Shown here piece by piece: positions 38,288-47,321 of a stretch of DNA of 64,000 nucleotides; within the stretch, counting starts at the first letter, position 1, and every line of letters starts with the position of its first letter. The translations under genes were made by a program, and so were the position numbers. Source of the stretch: JAXMAR01 sp046350295 (GTDB taxonomy: Bacteria > Planctomycetota > Planctomycetia > Gemmatales > Gemmataceae); assembly GCA_046350295.1 (NCBI GenBank), contig JAXMAR010000009.1, forward strand, positions 123,797 through 187,796. Direction: 5' to 3'. Under the pieces are notes generated by a model, which was given only the letters and a program-made list of their open reading frames with translations, was not told the origin of the DNA and searched no databases.

Positions 38288-38837
38288 AGAATTGCAATGG
38301 CGCTCGGCCGACCGGCCCGTAGACCTCGATCTTCCGCATCAGCCACTTGCCGTTCTGCAGCACGAACTCCGCCTCGCACTGAGTCGGCGCCACGTAGTCG
38401 AACAGCCCGCTCTGGATCGCCGCGTTGAAGAAAACCTTCGCCTTACCCTCCGCGCGCGACACGTCCTCGAAGCTCAGGTGACTCAGACTGATGTCCTGAA
38501 TCTTGTACTGCTCCGCCTTGCTCGGCCCCAGTGTCGCCGCCGCCTCCCGGTCGTACGTGCGGAAGCTGAAATCGGGCGCCAGGAGCTTCTTCAAATCTTC
38601 CGGTTTCTTCTTGAGGACCGCGTCCGCCAGCGCATGGAGATTGCGCTCGATCTGCTGCCGATCGCTCACCACAACTAGGGTCAACACCCAGAGCAGGGCA
38701 GCCAAGGCGACACAGGCGAGAAGGCCGATGACGCTGGCCCGGTCGCGCCGGTTGCGGTACGCCAGGCCGAAGCCGAGGGCGACCAGGCCGAGGAGGACGT
38801 AGATGACGAACGCGCGGTCGACGAGCCAGTAGAGCAT
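38286..38837 (-). CDS. Membrane protein with NTF2-like domain
   Basis: 183 residues. Two N-terminal membrane helices (about 8-25 and 36-57), then an NTF2/SnoaL-like domain: QQIERNLHALADAVLKKKPEDLKKLLAPDFSFR is the usual opening helix plus strand, and the end is FVLQNGKWLMRKIEVYGP. Function unknown; the fold binds small ligands or forms oligomers. It lies 18 bases downstream of the site-2 protease gene, so the two are probably co-transcribed. Confidence 0.75.
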   Translation of the reverse strand: MLYWLVDRAFVIYVLLGLVALGFGLAYRNRRDRASVIGLLACVALAALLWVLTLVVVSDRQQIERNLHALADAVLKKKPEDLKKLLAPDFSFRTYDREAAATLGPSKAEQYKIQDISLSHLSFEDVSRAEGKAKVFFNAAIQSGLFDYVAPTQCEAEFVLQNGKWLMRKIEVYGPVGRAPLQF

Positions 38838-38855
38838 GGCGACTTGGGTCCTGCG

Positions 38856-39665
38856 TCAATCCTCTTTCAGATACTGCCGGTCCCGCCGCTCGGCTTCACG
38901 GAGCATGAGCAGGCATTGGAGGGCCATGACGCCGAAAAGAATGGCCGTGAAGAGCGGCGAAACGGAGAGGGGTTGGCTGAGGACATAGCCCTCGTCAAAG
39001 CTCGGCCAGTAGAGCCACGCTCCTTCGGGCGTCTCCGGCTTGTTGCGAATCTCCACGAACACAGAATAGATCGCGACCAATCCCCCGATCACGAACGAGA
39101 GGCCAAACGCCCAGCGCTCACCGCGGCGCGGCGAAACGGCGTCGGTCACCTCGCGCAGCACCTGCCCGCCGTCCATCGGAAAGACGGGGATCAAGTTCAT
39201 GATGCTCCAGAAGAGGTTCATGTACTTGAGGAAACGAATGCTCCAGGCGAAGCGCGGATCGAAGCGGGCGTTGTAGAACGCCTCGCGGAACCAGAAGACG
39301 TCGAGCGCCGTCACGAGCCCGTAAAGAGCGAACCCCGCCGCCGGCCCCGCCAGCATGATGATGATCCGCTGCCAGCGCCGCGCGTCGTGCCAGCTTCCGA
39401 CCGCCAGCCCGCCGAACGAATAGAGGACGATGTTGCCGTGCTGCCCGAAGATGCGTCCCGCGATGACGTGTCCCAACTCATGCACGAGGATCGACAGGAA
39501 TGACGCCGCCACCCAGAGGAACACGAAGATGACGCCCTTCTGGATGAAGCCATACCCCATCATCAACGAGAACAGCCAGAACGTCGGATGCACGCGCACG
39601 CCGATCCCGAACATGCGCCAGCGCAGATCCAGCGGCGAGGGCTTCGGCTCGAGAAACACACGCAT
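38856..39665 (-). CDS. Site-2 protease family intramembrane metalloprotease (M50)
   Basis: 269 residues with six hydrophobic segments. Zinc motif HELGH at 62-66 in the second membrane segment and the third ligand in NLIPVFPMDGG near 167-177. Members cut membrane-bound regulators such as anti-sigma factors, or clear membrane proteins. First gene of a pair with the NTF2-like membrane protein, a possible partner or substrate. The AGGAG is immediately next to the start, which is unusually close. Confidence 0.92.
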   Translation of the reverse strand: MRVFLEPKPSPLDLRWRMFGIGVRVHPTFWLFSLMMGYGFIQKGVIFVFLWVAASFLSILVHELGHVIAGRIFGQHGNIVLYSFGGLAVGSWHDARRWQRIIIMLAGPAAGFALYGLVTALDVFWFREAFYNARFDPRFAWSIRFLKYMNLFWSIMNLIPVFPMDGGQVLREVTDAVSPRRGERWAFGLSFVIGGLVAIYSVFVEIRNKPETPEGAWLYWPSFDEGYVLSQPLSVSPLFTAILFGVMALQCLLMLREAERRDRQYLKED

Positions 39666-39868
39666 CTCCTGTGGAACTCACCCGCATTGTCGGTCCACCC
39701 GCGAGCGCGGGCAAGAGTAAAGTCTCCCCGTTTAGCGCTCGCGCCACCCTCGCGGATCCCCAACGCCACACGCAACACAAAATCCCGGCCCCAAGGCGAC
39801 GTTTCCCCAACCCGCTGTCCCGTAAAATAGAGCAGACATCCAATACCATCCAAGATAGGGGCGTCGTC

Positions 39869-41065
39869 ATGCTCAATCGCCTCAAGGACTTCTTCTCCCT
39901 CAAGCCGCCTCCCGAACTCCACGAGCGGCTCAAGGAGATGATCGAGAACAGCCCGGTCCCCTTCTTCTGGCTCTTCGGCAAGACCCAGAGCGGCAAGACC
40001 AGCGTCGTCCGCTTCCTCACCGGCGCCGAGAACGCCGAGATCGGCCAGGGCTTCAAGCCGACCACCCGCTTCTCGCGCGAATACGATTTCCCCTCCGAGA
40101 AAGCCCCCCTCCTAAAGTTCCTCGACACCCGCGGCCTCGACGAGCCCGGCTACGACCCCGAGGAGGACATCGCCAAGTTTCACGACCAGGCCCACGTCAT
40201 CGTGGTCGTCGTCCGCGTCCTCGATCAGGCCCTCGACAAGATCGTGACGCATCTCAAGAAGATCCGGGCCGACGCGCCACAACGCCCGGTCCTCCTCGTC
40301 CTGACGACGACGCACGAAGCCTACCCGCAGAAGCAGCACCCCAAGCCTTATCCGTTCCACTACGTCAAGGCCGGCGCCGAAACCTTCTGGACGGCCGAGA
40401 ATGAAGTGATCGTCCCCGAGCCCCTCCGCGCCGCCCTCCAGCGGCAGCTCGAACGGTTCGCCGGCCTCTACGATTACGCCGTCCCCATCGACTTCACGCT
40501 CGCCGAGGAAGGCTTCGCCGACCCCTATTATGGCGGCCTTGTCCTCAAGCAGGCGCTGCTCGACGCCCTCCCCGCCGCCTACCGCCAAACCTTGATGTTC
40601 GTCGAGGGCAAGACGGGCGAGTTGAGCGATCTCTTCGCCCGCCACGCCATGCCCCACATCCTGACCTACAGCGGCATCGCCGCCGCCGCCGGCGCGCTGC
40701 CTGTCGTGGACATGGTCGCCGTCCCCGCCGTGCAGACGCGCATGGTTACCCAACTCGCCAAGCTCTACGACCAGCCCGCCAACGTCCACCGCTTCATGGA
40801 AGTCGCCGCCGCCCTCGGCCTGGGCGTCAGCGCCAAGACCGTCGCCTCCAAGGGGCTGGCACGCTACCTTCCCTTCCTTGGCGCCCGCGCCGGCGCCGCC
40901 ATCGCCTGGGCCGCGTCGACGTTCGCGCTGGGCAAGGCCTGCTGCTTCTACTTCTCCGCGGTGCGGCAGGGGCAGGTGCCGCAAGCGGAGGATTTGAAGG
41001 CGCTGTATCAGGAGCAGGTGAAATCAGCGGAGGCGTCGTGGCACGCGAAACCAGAGACAGCATGA
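39869..41065 (+). CDS. GTPase with C-terminal DUF697-like membrane domain
   Basis: 398 residues. G1 motif GKTQSGKTS at 37-45, G3 DTRGL at 86-90, a probable G4 region LVLTTTHEAY near 148 in which N/TKxD is not obvious. After about 250 there is a helical region with two hydrophobic segments (TYSGIAAAAGALPVVDMVAVPAVQ and ARAGAAIAWAASTFALG), as in DUF697/YcjF-like proteins. Such GTPases act at membranes, possibly in dynamin-like remodelling or stress responses. An intergenic inverted region separates it from the site-2 protease; a second, related GTPase lies 560 bases downstream. Confidence 0.85.
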   Translation: MLNRLKDFFSLKPPPELHERLKEMIENSPVPFFWLFGKTQSGKTSVVRFLTGAENAEIGQGFKPTTRFSREYDFPSEKAPLLKFLDTRGLDEPGYDPEEDIAKFHDQAHVIVVVVRVLDQALDKIVTHLKKIRADAPQRPVLLVLTTTHEAYPQKQHPKPYPFHYVKAGAETFWTAENEVIVPEPLRAALQRQLERFAGLYDYAVPIDFTLAEEGFADPYYGGLVLKQALLDALPAAYRQTLMFVEGKTGELSDLFARHAMPHILTYSGIAAAAGALPVVDMVAVPAVQTRMVTQLAKLYDQPANVHRFMEVAAALGLGVSAKTVASKGLARYLPFLGARAGAAIAWAASTFALGKACCFYFSAVRQGQVPQAEDLKALYQEQVKSAEASWHAKPETA

Positions 41066-41087
41066 GCCGCGGAAGGGGAGGGTCGTC

Positions 41088-41441
41088 ATGAGTCAGATCA
41101 TCGCCATCGTGGACCACGGCCGTGGCCCTCAGTTGTCGACGAGCCGTATCACCGTGTTGGATCTCGTGCCGTATTTCCAGGCGGAAGATCCGATTGAGAG
41201 AATCCTACGATGGCTGCCGACATTGAGCGAAACGGAGATCGCAATCGCTCACGCGTATTACCTTCAAAATCAGGAAGAGATGGACAGGCAAGACGCCGCG
41301 GCAACCGCCTATCGCAAGGAGCAGATTCGTAGGCAGCGACTTCGCTTCCCGGAGGAGGATCCTGAAGAGAGGCGCAGGCGCCTTCACGAATGGCTACGGC
41401 AGCGTAAGCAGGAGACAAGCGATGTGCAGCATCCTGGTTGA
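41088..41441 (+). CDS. DUF433 antitoxin-like protein
   Basis: 117 residues. IVDHGRGPQLSTSRITVLDLVPYFQ and IERILRWLPTLSETEIAIAHAYY match the DUF433 family of VapB-like antitoxins, with a charged C-terminal tail. A GGGGAGGG lies 4-11 bases upstream of the start. It should be followed by a toxin; only a short remnant overlaps its end (41422), so this looks like an orphaned antitoxin between two GTPase genes. Confidence 0.82.
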   Translation: MSQIIAIVDHGRGPQLSTSRITVLDLVPYFQAEDPIERILRWLPTLSETEIAIAHAYYLQNQEEMDRQDAAATAYRKEQIRRQRLRFPEEDPEERRRRLHEWLRQRKQETSDVQHPG

Positions 41442-41480
41442 CGCGAACCCGGCTTGTAAGGTCAGGTGCAATCAGGACTG
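41422..41480 (+). pseudogene. Possible truncated toxin start overlapping DUF433 gene
   Basis: An ATG inside the end of the DUF433 gene opens MCSILVDANPACKV. The SILVDAN beginning, with a metal-binding-type Asp, resembles the start of PIN-like toxins usually coupled to this kind of antitoxin. Similarity is lost after about 15 codons, where a pyrimidine hexamer array begins. Interpreted as a toxin gene truncated by the repeat; evidence is thin. Confidence 0.35.
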
Positions 41481-41485
41481 CGCCG

Positions 41486-41551
41486 CTCATCGTTCTCCTT
41501 CTCGTGCTCACGCTCATAGTCATCTTCCTAATCTTAATCTTGATCCTAATC
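41486..41551. repeat. Degenerate hexamer array (NNNNTC)
   Basis: Eleven consecutive hexamers that all end in TC (ctcatc, gttctc, cttctc, gtgctc, acgctc, atagtc, atcttc, ctaatc, ttaatc, ttgatc, ctaatc); on the other strand each is GANNNN. Much less GC-rich than its surroundings. Directly upstream of the second GTPase gene. Confidence 0.8.
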
Positions 41552-41624
41552 GTAACCTCGCTCACGCCCCTCTCTTTTTCCTTCGCCTCTCGCCCTCATC
41601 CCTCTCCTCTCCTAAAACCCCCGC

Positions 41625-43139
41625 ATGCAAAACTGGCGCTGGTGGCTCCTGGCCCTCCTCTCCGCCTTCCCCTTTCTCTTCTTGATGGCTTACGGCGCCG
41701 TCGCGCTCTGGCACTCCGGCTATTTCGCCTACGTCTGGTGGCCTCTCACCGGCTGCTTTGCCCTCGCCCTCTTCCTCGCCTGGCGCTGGCAACGCAAACG
41801 CCGCCTCCTCAATGTCGATTTCTCCCCCTCCCTCCACTGGACCGATCAGGACCGTCAGGCCTGGGAGCTGGTCGAGAAGCGGGCGCAGAACGCCGCCGCC
41901 ATCTCCATGGACCAGCTCACCAACCTCAACTTCTATGTCGACACCGCCCGCGACCTCGCCTCCGACCTCGCCCACTTCTACCACCCCGGCGCCCAGGACC
42001 CCATCGCCAACCTCACCCTTCTCGAAATCCTCGGCGCCGTCGAGCTCGCCGCCCACGACCTCGCCCTCCTCATGGAAAAATACGTCCCCGGCAGCCACTT
42101 CCTCTCCATCAAGAACTGGAAAACCGCCAACCAGGCCCTCGGCTGGTATCAAACCCTCTCCAACGTCGGCTGGATCATCGCCGGCGTCTTCAACCCCATC
42201 GGCGCCGGCGCCCGCTACCTCGGTACGCAGCTCGGCGTCAACCGCCCCTGGGCCAAGCTCCAGGAAAACCTCCAGGCCTGGTTCTACGCCGCCTTCATCC
42301 AGCGGCTCGGCTCCTACTTCATCGAGCTCTACGGCGGCCGCCTCCGCGCCGGCGCCACCCGCTATCGCCAGCTCTTCGGTACCCCCACCATCGGCCCCCC
42401 CGAGGAGCAGCCCGACCGCCCCCTCGCCATCGTCGTCCTCGGCCAGGCCAAGACCGGCAAGTCCAGCCTCGTCAACGCCCTCCTCGGCGAACGCAAGGCC
42501 GATACCGACGTCGTCCAGGCCACCGACGAGCAAACCCGCTACGACGTCCACCCCCCCGGCCTCGACACCCGCCTGACCATCCTCGACACCGTCGGCTACG
42601 GCGCCCAGGGCCCGCGCGCCGACCAGCTCCGCGCTACCGAAACCGCCGCCCGCGAAGCCGACGCCATCCTCCTGGTCCTGCACGCCCGCAACCCCGCCCG
42701 CCAGGCCGACCTCGAACTGCTGCAAAAACTCGCCAACTTCTTCCAGGAAAACCCCACCCTCAAAAAGCCCCCGATCCTCGGCGTCCTCACCCACATCGAC
42801 CTCCTCTCCCCCAGCCTCGAATGGCAGCCCCCCTACGACTGGACCAAGGCCGCCCGCCCCAAAGAAAAAAACATCGCCGCCGCCATCCAGGCCGCCGAAG
42901 AACAGCTCGGCGACTACCTGATGGGCATCGCCCCCGTCTGCACCGCGGAAGACAAGATCTTCGGCATCCAGGAAGCCCTCATCCCCACCCTCGCCAGCGT
43001 CCTCGAAGAAGCCCGCGCCGTCGCCCTCGTCCGCTGCCTCAAAGCCGAATCCGACACAGGCACAGCCAAAAAGATGTTCGGCCAACTCCTCGCCGCCGGC
43101 AGCGAACTCCTCGGCGCCTGGTGGAAGACAAGAAAGTAG
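41625..43139 (+). CDS. Membrane-anchored GTPase
   Basis: 504 residues. Two N-terminal membrane helices (about 7-28 and 35-53), a helical region to about 250, then a G domain with G1 GQAKTGKSS at 273-281, G3 DTVGYG near 323, and G4 THID near 386. The last 100 residues are helical (EQLGDYLMGIAPVCTAEDKIFGIQEAL). It resembles YcjX/Era-like membrane GTPases and mirrors the DUF697-type GTPase at 39869, in which the membrane part is C-terminal. The two may work together, but no partner is proven. Confidence 0.85.
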   Translation: MQNWRWWLLALLSAFPFLFLMAYGAVALWHSGYFAYVWWPLTGCFALALFLAWRWQRKRRLLNVDFSPSLHWTDQDRQAWELVEKRAQNAAAISMDQLTNLNFYVDTARDLASDLAHFYHPGAQDPIANLTLLEILGAVELAAHDLALLMEKYVPGSHFLSIKNWKTANQALGWYQTLSNVGWIIAGVFNPIGAGARYLGTQLGVNRPWAKLQENLQAWFYAAFIQRLGSYFIELYGGRLRAGATRYRQLFGTPTIGPPEEQPDRPLAIVVLGQAKTGKSSLVNALLGERKADTDVVQATDEQTRYDVHPPGLDTRLTILDTVGYGAQGPRADQLRATETAAREADAILLVLHARNPARQADLELLQKLANFFQENPTLKKPPILGVLTHIDLLSPSLEWQPPYDWTKAARPKEKNIAAAIQAAEEQLGDYLMGIAPVCTAEDKIFGIQEALIPTLASVLEEARAVALVRCLKAESDTGTAKKMFGQLLAAGSELLGAWWKTRK

Positions 43140-43236
43140 CAGGCGCCCTCCGTGTGCCGTAGCAAACGCGTCGCCCGCGAGCGGCATGGCACACCGGAGA
43201 ATAGGCGGGGGTGGCCCATCTGTGCAGCGGCGAGCT

Positions 43237-44700
43237 TCAGGCGGCGTGGGACCAGGCAGGGTGGTGGTCGTCGTCCTCCCTGGGCGGGGTCGGCGGCGGG
43301 GGCGGGGGGAGTGGCGGGAGGGTGATTTGCCGGTTTTTGTCGAGGCGGGCGATGGTGTAGCGGAGGGCGGCGAGGGCGTGGTTGTGGGCGTCGATGGGGT
43401 TTTCGGAGTTGACGGTCTCGTCGTCTTCGGTGGGCTCGCCGGATTGGGTCTTCTTGGAGGCGGAGGGGTAGCGGTAGAGGTCGGCTTCGCGGAGGAGGTT
43501 GGGGCAGCGGCCGTGGAGGATCTTGAGGCGGTCGGTGTTGATGCGGTGGGTGACGGCGGCGATGCCTTCGCGGATGGCGTTGACGCCGTGCTTGACGCAG
43601 AAGCCGGCGCGGATGAGCTCGGCGATGTCGGAAGCGCCGGAGGGGTCGGCGTACCAGACGAAGCCCTTGGGGAGGCGGGCGGCGTGGAAGGCGATGGGCT
43701 GCTCGGCGGCGTAGTGCTCGCCGGTGAGCCAGAGGATATCGTCGCGATCGATGGCGCCCCAGACGGCGGCGAAGGGGTTGCGGAAGCCGAAGTCGAGCCC
43801 GCCGACAAAGCGGTAGGGTGGCGGGTCGTCGCGGTAGTCGTAGTAATCGGGCTCGCCGGGGAACCGTTGTTTGGGCTGGGAGTGGGCGGCGAGCTCGGGG
43901 AAGTGTTCGAGGTGGGGCGGCAGCTTGTCGACGAGGCATCGGCGCAGGCCAGGGAAGACGAGACCTTCCTGGGCCTCGAAGGAGCAGAGGTACTCCTGGC
44001 GGAACCAGGAGTCGCCGAGGGAGCGGCGTTCGGCTTCGAGGAATTTTTGGGGGATGCGCGGGCACTTCGTGGCGGGGATTTCAATGCGATGCCAGTCCCC
44101 CTCCCCGGCCCTCCCCACCGAGGGGGAGGGAGTGTGGCCCCGGCCCTCCCCCACCGAGGGGGAGGGAGTGTGGCCGCCGTGGGCCCATTCGCGGTAGAAG
44201 AAGCCGCGCTTGCCGAAGGGAGTGGAGAGGCAGATGATGCGGCCCTGCGAGACGGCGAGCATGGGGCGGACGGCGCGGTAGAGGTTATCGGGCACGCGGG
44301 CGGCCTCGTCGATGACGAGCAGGCTTATGGCGGAGAAGCCGCGGATGGTGTCCTCGCGGCAGGGGAGACAGAGGACGCGCGAGTCGTTGGCGAGGACGAG
44401 CTCGCTCCTGGTTTGCTTGACGAGATGGCGTTTGCCGAGGCGCTCGTAGAAGCGGACGAGCGTGCGGAAGAGCTCGGTCGCCTGGCGCTCCGAGCGGGAG
44501 AGGAGGAGCACCTTCGAGAGGGGCTCGATCATCATGTGGAGGAGAGCGGCAAGGGCGACGATGGTGGACTTGCCGGCCTGGCGGGAGCAGTTGAGGAGGA
44601 GCCGTGGGCGGGGGTTTTCGAGGACGTCGAGCTGCCAGGGGTCGAGCTCGAGGCCGAGATGGCGGGCGATTTGCGGGAGGTTCAGTTCGGGGCGGGTCAT
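43237..44700 (-). CDS. Terminase large subunit-like ATPase/nuclease
   Basis: 487 residues. ATPase: Walker A SRQAGKST at 39-46, Walker B LLVIDEAARV at 127-136, motif III ICLSTPFG. Nuclease part: GGLDFGFRNP, later DPSGASDIAEL and a C-terminal DAHNHALAALRY, as in phage large terminases (packaging motor). A 27-residue insert (about 177-203) is encoded by two tandem GC-rich palindromic elements. The start at 44700 gives the standard terminase beginning; Met further upstream is possible. No capsid or portal genes nearby, so it is a remnant or domesticated copy. Confidence 0.82.
   Translation of the reverse strand: MTRPELNLPQIARHLGLELDPWQLDVLENPRPRLLLNCSRQAGKSTIVALAALLHMMIEPLSKVLLLSRSERQATELFRTLVRFYERLGKRHLVKQTRSELVLANDSRVLCLPCREDTIRGFSAISLLVIDEAARVPDNLYRAVRPMLAVSQGRIICLSTPFGKRGFFYREWAHGGHTPSPSVGEGRGHTPSPSVGRAGEGDWHRIEIPATKCPRIPQKFLEAERRSLGDSWFRQEYLCSFEAQEGLVFPGLRRCLVDKLPPHLEHFPELAAHSQPKQRFPGEPDYYDYRDDPPPYRFVGGLDFGFRNPFAAVWGAIDRDDILWLTGEHYAAEQPIAFHAARLPKGFVWYADPSGASDIAELIRAGFCVKHGVNAIREGIAAVTHRINTDRLKILHGRCPNLLREADLYRYPSASKKTQSGEPTEDDETVNSENPIDAHNHALAALRYTIARLDKNRQITLPPLPPPPPPTPPREDDDHHPAWSHAA
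44097..44171. repeat. Two tandem palindromic elements inside the terminase-like gene
   Basis: Two near-identical units of about 37 bases (ccggccctcccc-accgagggggaggg-agtgtggcc), each a hairpin, translated in frame as the repeated HTPSPSVGEGRG-type peptide. Same element class as in imuB and hsdM. Confidence 0.85.
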
Positions 44701-44914
44701 CGGAGGAGGAGGAGTGACGGAAGGGATGTGGGGAGAAGAAGCTGGGCGCGGAGAACGGAGTGAGAGGTGGACCTGCGGGTTCTCCCTCTTCATGTATTGT
44801 GACATGGCGTGGGAGGACTTTGGTAGGTCAGTTGTTCTTCGTCGGGGCCTTGATGACCATCCTTGAAGCGCGATAATAGGCTCAACGCTTACCCTCTCCG
44901 AACACCACAACCGC

Positions 44915-46631
44915 ATGAGCCAGCCCAACGGCAAGTCGCTGGAATCCTGGATCTGGGACGCCGCCTGCTCCATCCGCGGCGCGCAGGAGGGCGCCGAAGT
45001 TCAAGGACTTCATCCTTCCCCTCATCTTTACCAAGCGCCTCTGCGACGTCTTCGACGACGAGCTGAACCGCATCGCCCAGGAGGTGGGGACACGGGCGAA
45101 GGCGTTCAAGCTGGTCGACAAGGACCGCAAGCTGGTCCGCTTCTACCTCCCGCTCAAGCCCCAGGACCCCAACGACGCCGTCTGGTCCGTCATCCGCAAG
45201 CTCACCGGCAAGATCGGCGAGACCCTCACCGGGTACCTGCACGACATCGCCAAGGCCAATCCCGCGCTCGAAGGCATCATCGACCGGATGGACTTCAACG
45301 CCACGACCCACGGCCAGCGCGACATCGACGACGACCGCCTCTCCAACCTCATCGAGCGCATCAGCGAGAAACGCCTCGGCCTCAAGGACGTCGAGGCGGA
45401 CATCATCGGCCGCAGCTACGAGTACCTGATCCGCAAGTTCGCCGAAGGGAGCGGCCAGTCGGCCGGGGAGTTCTTCACGCCGCCTGAGGTCGCCCGCGTG
45501 ATGGCGCTGATCATGGACCCCGATCCGGGCATGAGCGTCTACGACCCGTGCTGCGGCTCGGCGGGTCTCCTGATCGCGTGCGAGCACGTGCTGGATGAGA
45601 AGATGAAGCTGCGGTCCAAGACCAAGTACGCGCCGCTCAAGATGCACGGCCAGGAATACGTGGCGACGACCTGGGCGATGGCGAACATGAACATGATCAT
45701 CCACGACATGGAAGGGACGATCGAGATCGGCGACACGTTCAAGAACCCGAAGTTCCGCTCCTCTCCCCCCTCTCCCCCTGTACTCAGGGGGAGAGGGGTT
45801 GGGGGTGAGGGGGGCCGCCTCCAGACGTTCGACCGCGTCGTCTCCAATCCGATGTGGAACCAGGACTGGTTCAAGGAGGAGGACTACGACGCCGACGAGT
45901 TGGGCCGCTTTCCGCAAGGGGCCGGGTTCCCCGGCGCTCAGTCGGCCGACTGGGGCTGGGCGCAGCACATCCTCGCCTCGCTGAGCAAGGACGGCCGGGC
46001 CGCGATCGTGCTCGACACCGGCGCCGCGTCGCGCGGCAGCGGCAACGCGAACAAGAACAAGGAGAAGAGCGTCCGGCAGTGGTTCGTCGAGCAGGACGTG
46101 ATCGAGGGGGTGGTCTACCTGCCGGAGAACCTGTTCTACAACACGAGCGCCCCCGGCATCCTTCTGTACTTGAACAAGAACAAGCCGAAGGAGCGGCGCG
46201 GCACGCTGTTCCTCGTCAACGCCAGCCAGGTGGTGGAGAAGGGGGACCCGAAGAACTTCATCCCGGCGGCGGGCATCGAGCGGATCGCGGCGGCGTTCAA
46301 GGCGTGGAAGGAGGAGGAGAAGTTCGCGACGATCGTGACGCGCGAGCAGGTGTTGAAGGAGGACTACAACGTCTCGCCGTCGCGCTATGTTCATGTCGCC
46401 GAGGCGGAGACGCATCGGCCGATCGCGGAGATTCTGGAGGAGCTTGAGGCGCTGGATAAGGAGGCGGCGGCGGCGAATGTGGCGTTGCGGAAGTCGCTGC
46501 GCAAAGTCGGTGCCACCAAATGGCTGAGCACCTACCGCCACGTTGGCGTCAGACGAAGCTGGGCCTTGTTAGCACGATCCGGTACGGCCTGGGTGTACCT
46601 CCGAAGGCGTGCGAGGACGGGATTCCGATGA
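44915..46631 (+). pseudogene. hsdM: hsdM, type I modification methyltransferase, one frameshift
   Basis: Start MSQPNGKSLESWIWDAACSIRGAQ at 44915. A one-base insertion near 44985-45000 moves the frame; in the new frame KFKDFILPLIFTKRLCDVFDDELNRI continues the HsdM N-terminal helical domain. The rest is intact: motif I VYDPCCGSAGLL, catalytic motif IV written NPMW instead of NPPY/F, C-terminal helices. A palindromic element at 45762-45815 adds about 18 residues in frame before motif IV. The stop at 46631 overlaps hsdS by 112 bases. It would methylate adenine together with HsdS. The frameshift may be real or an assembly error. Confidence 0.85.
45762..45815. repeat. Palindromic element inside hsdM
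   Basis: Perfect 14-base-pair hairpin (cccctctccccctg, loop tact, caggggg-agagggg) with tail ttgggggtgagggggg. In frame, encoding a Pro/Arg/Gly-rich insertion between KNPKF and LQTFD. Confidence 0.88.
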
Positions 46632-47321
46632 TACGGGCCACAAACATAAAGCGTGGCCGCATTGTTACAGATGGATTGATGAGGATACAAGCTGATGCGG
46701 TACCGGCTGGCCGTAGCGCAATGCTCACGCCCGGCGAGATCATCGTTGTCCGAAGCGGGGCGTACACAGGCGACTCGGCGCTTGTTACGCCTGAATGGAT
46801 TGGCTCTGTGGTCGGCTACGATCTTGTCGTTTCGCCCGATTCCAGTGTTGACCCAAAATACCTCGCAACCTGGATGCTGAGCGAAACTGCCCACGTCTAC
46901 TTTAGAGGTCAACGTGATCGCTCGGCGCAGCCGCACCTAAACCGTCAGCAATTAGGGGACACGGTAGTCACTCTTCCGCCGCTCGACGAGCAGCGGCAAA
47001 TCGCGGCGGTGTTGTCGGCGGTGCAGCGGGCGATCGAGCGGCAGGAGCGGCTGATCGCGCTGAGCGCCGAACTCAAGAAGGCCCTCATGCACAAGCTCTT
47101 CACCGAGGGCACGCGCGGGGAGCGGCTGAAACAGACCGAGATCGGACCCGCGCCGAGGAGTTGGCAAATCGTACGTCTCGGCGACCTGCTCCGAGAGCCA
47201 CTTCGAAATGGACATTCTGCAAAGGAATCACCTGACCCTTGTGGTATTAGGACGTTGACGCTCACGGCGGTGACGAGAGCCAGTTTCTCTTTGGCAAATA
47301 CCAAGACCACCGTCGCCGTTA

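Noticed and set aside
41562..44084. 840-codon open frame on the minus strand
   Set aside because: It is a low-complexity Pro/Ser/Thr- and Gly/Glu-rich antisense frame covering the GTPase and the terminase-like gene; both of those have clear family motifs.
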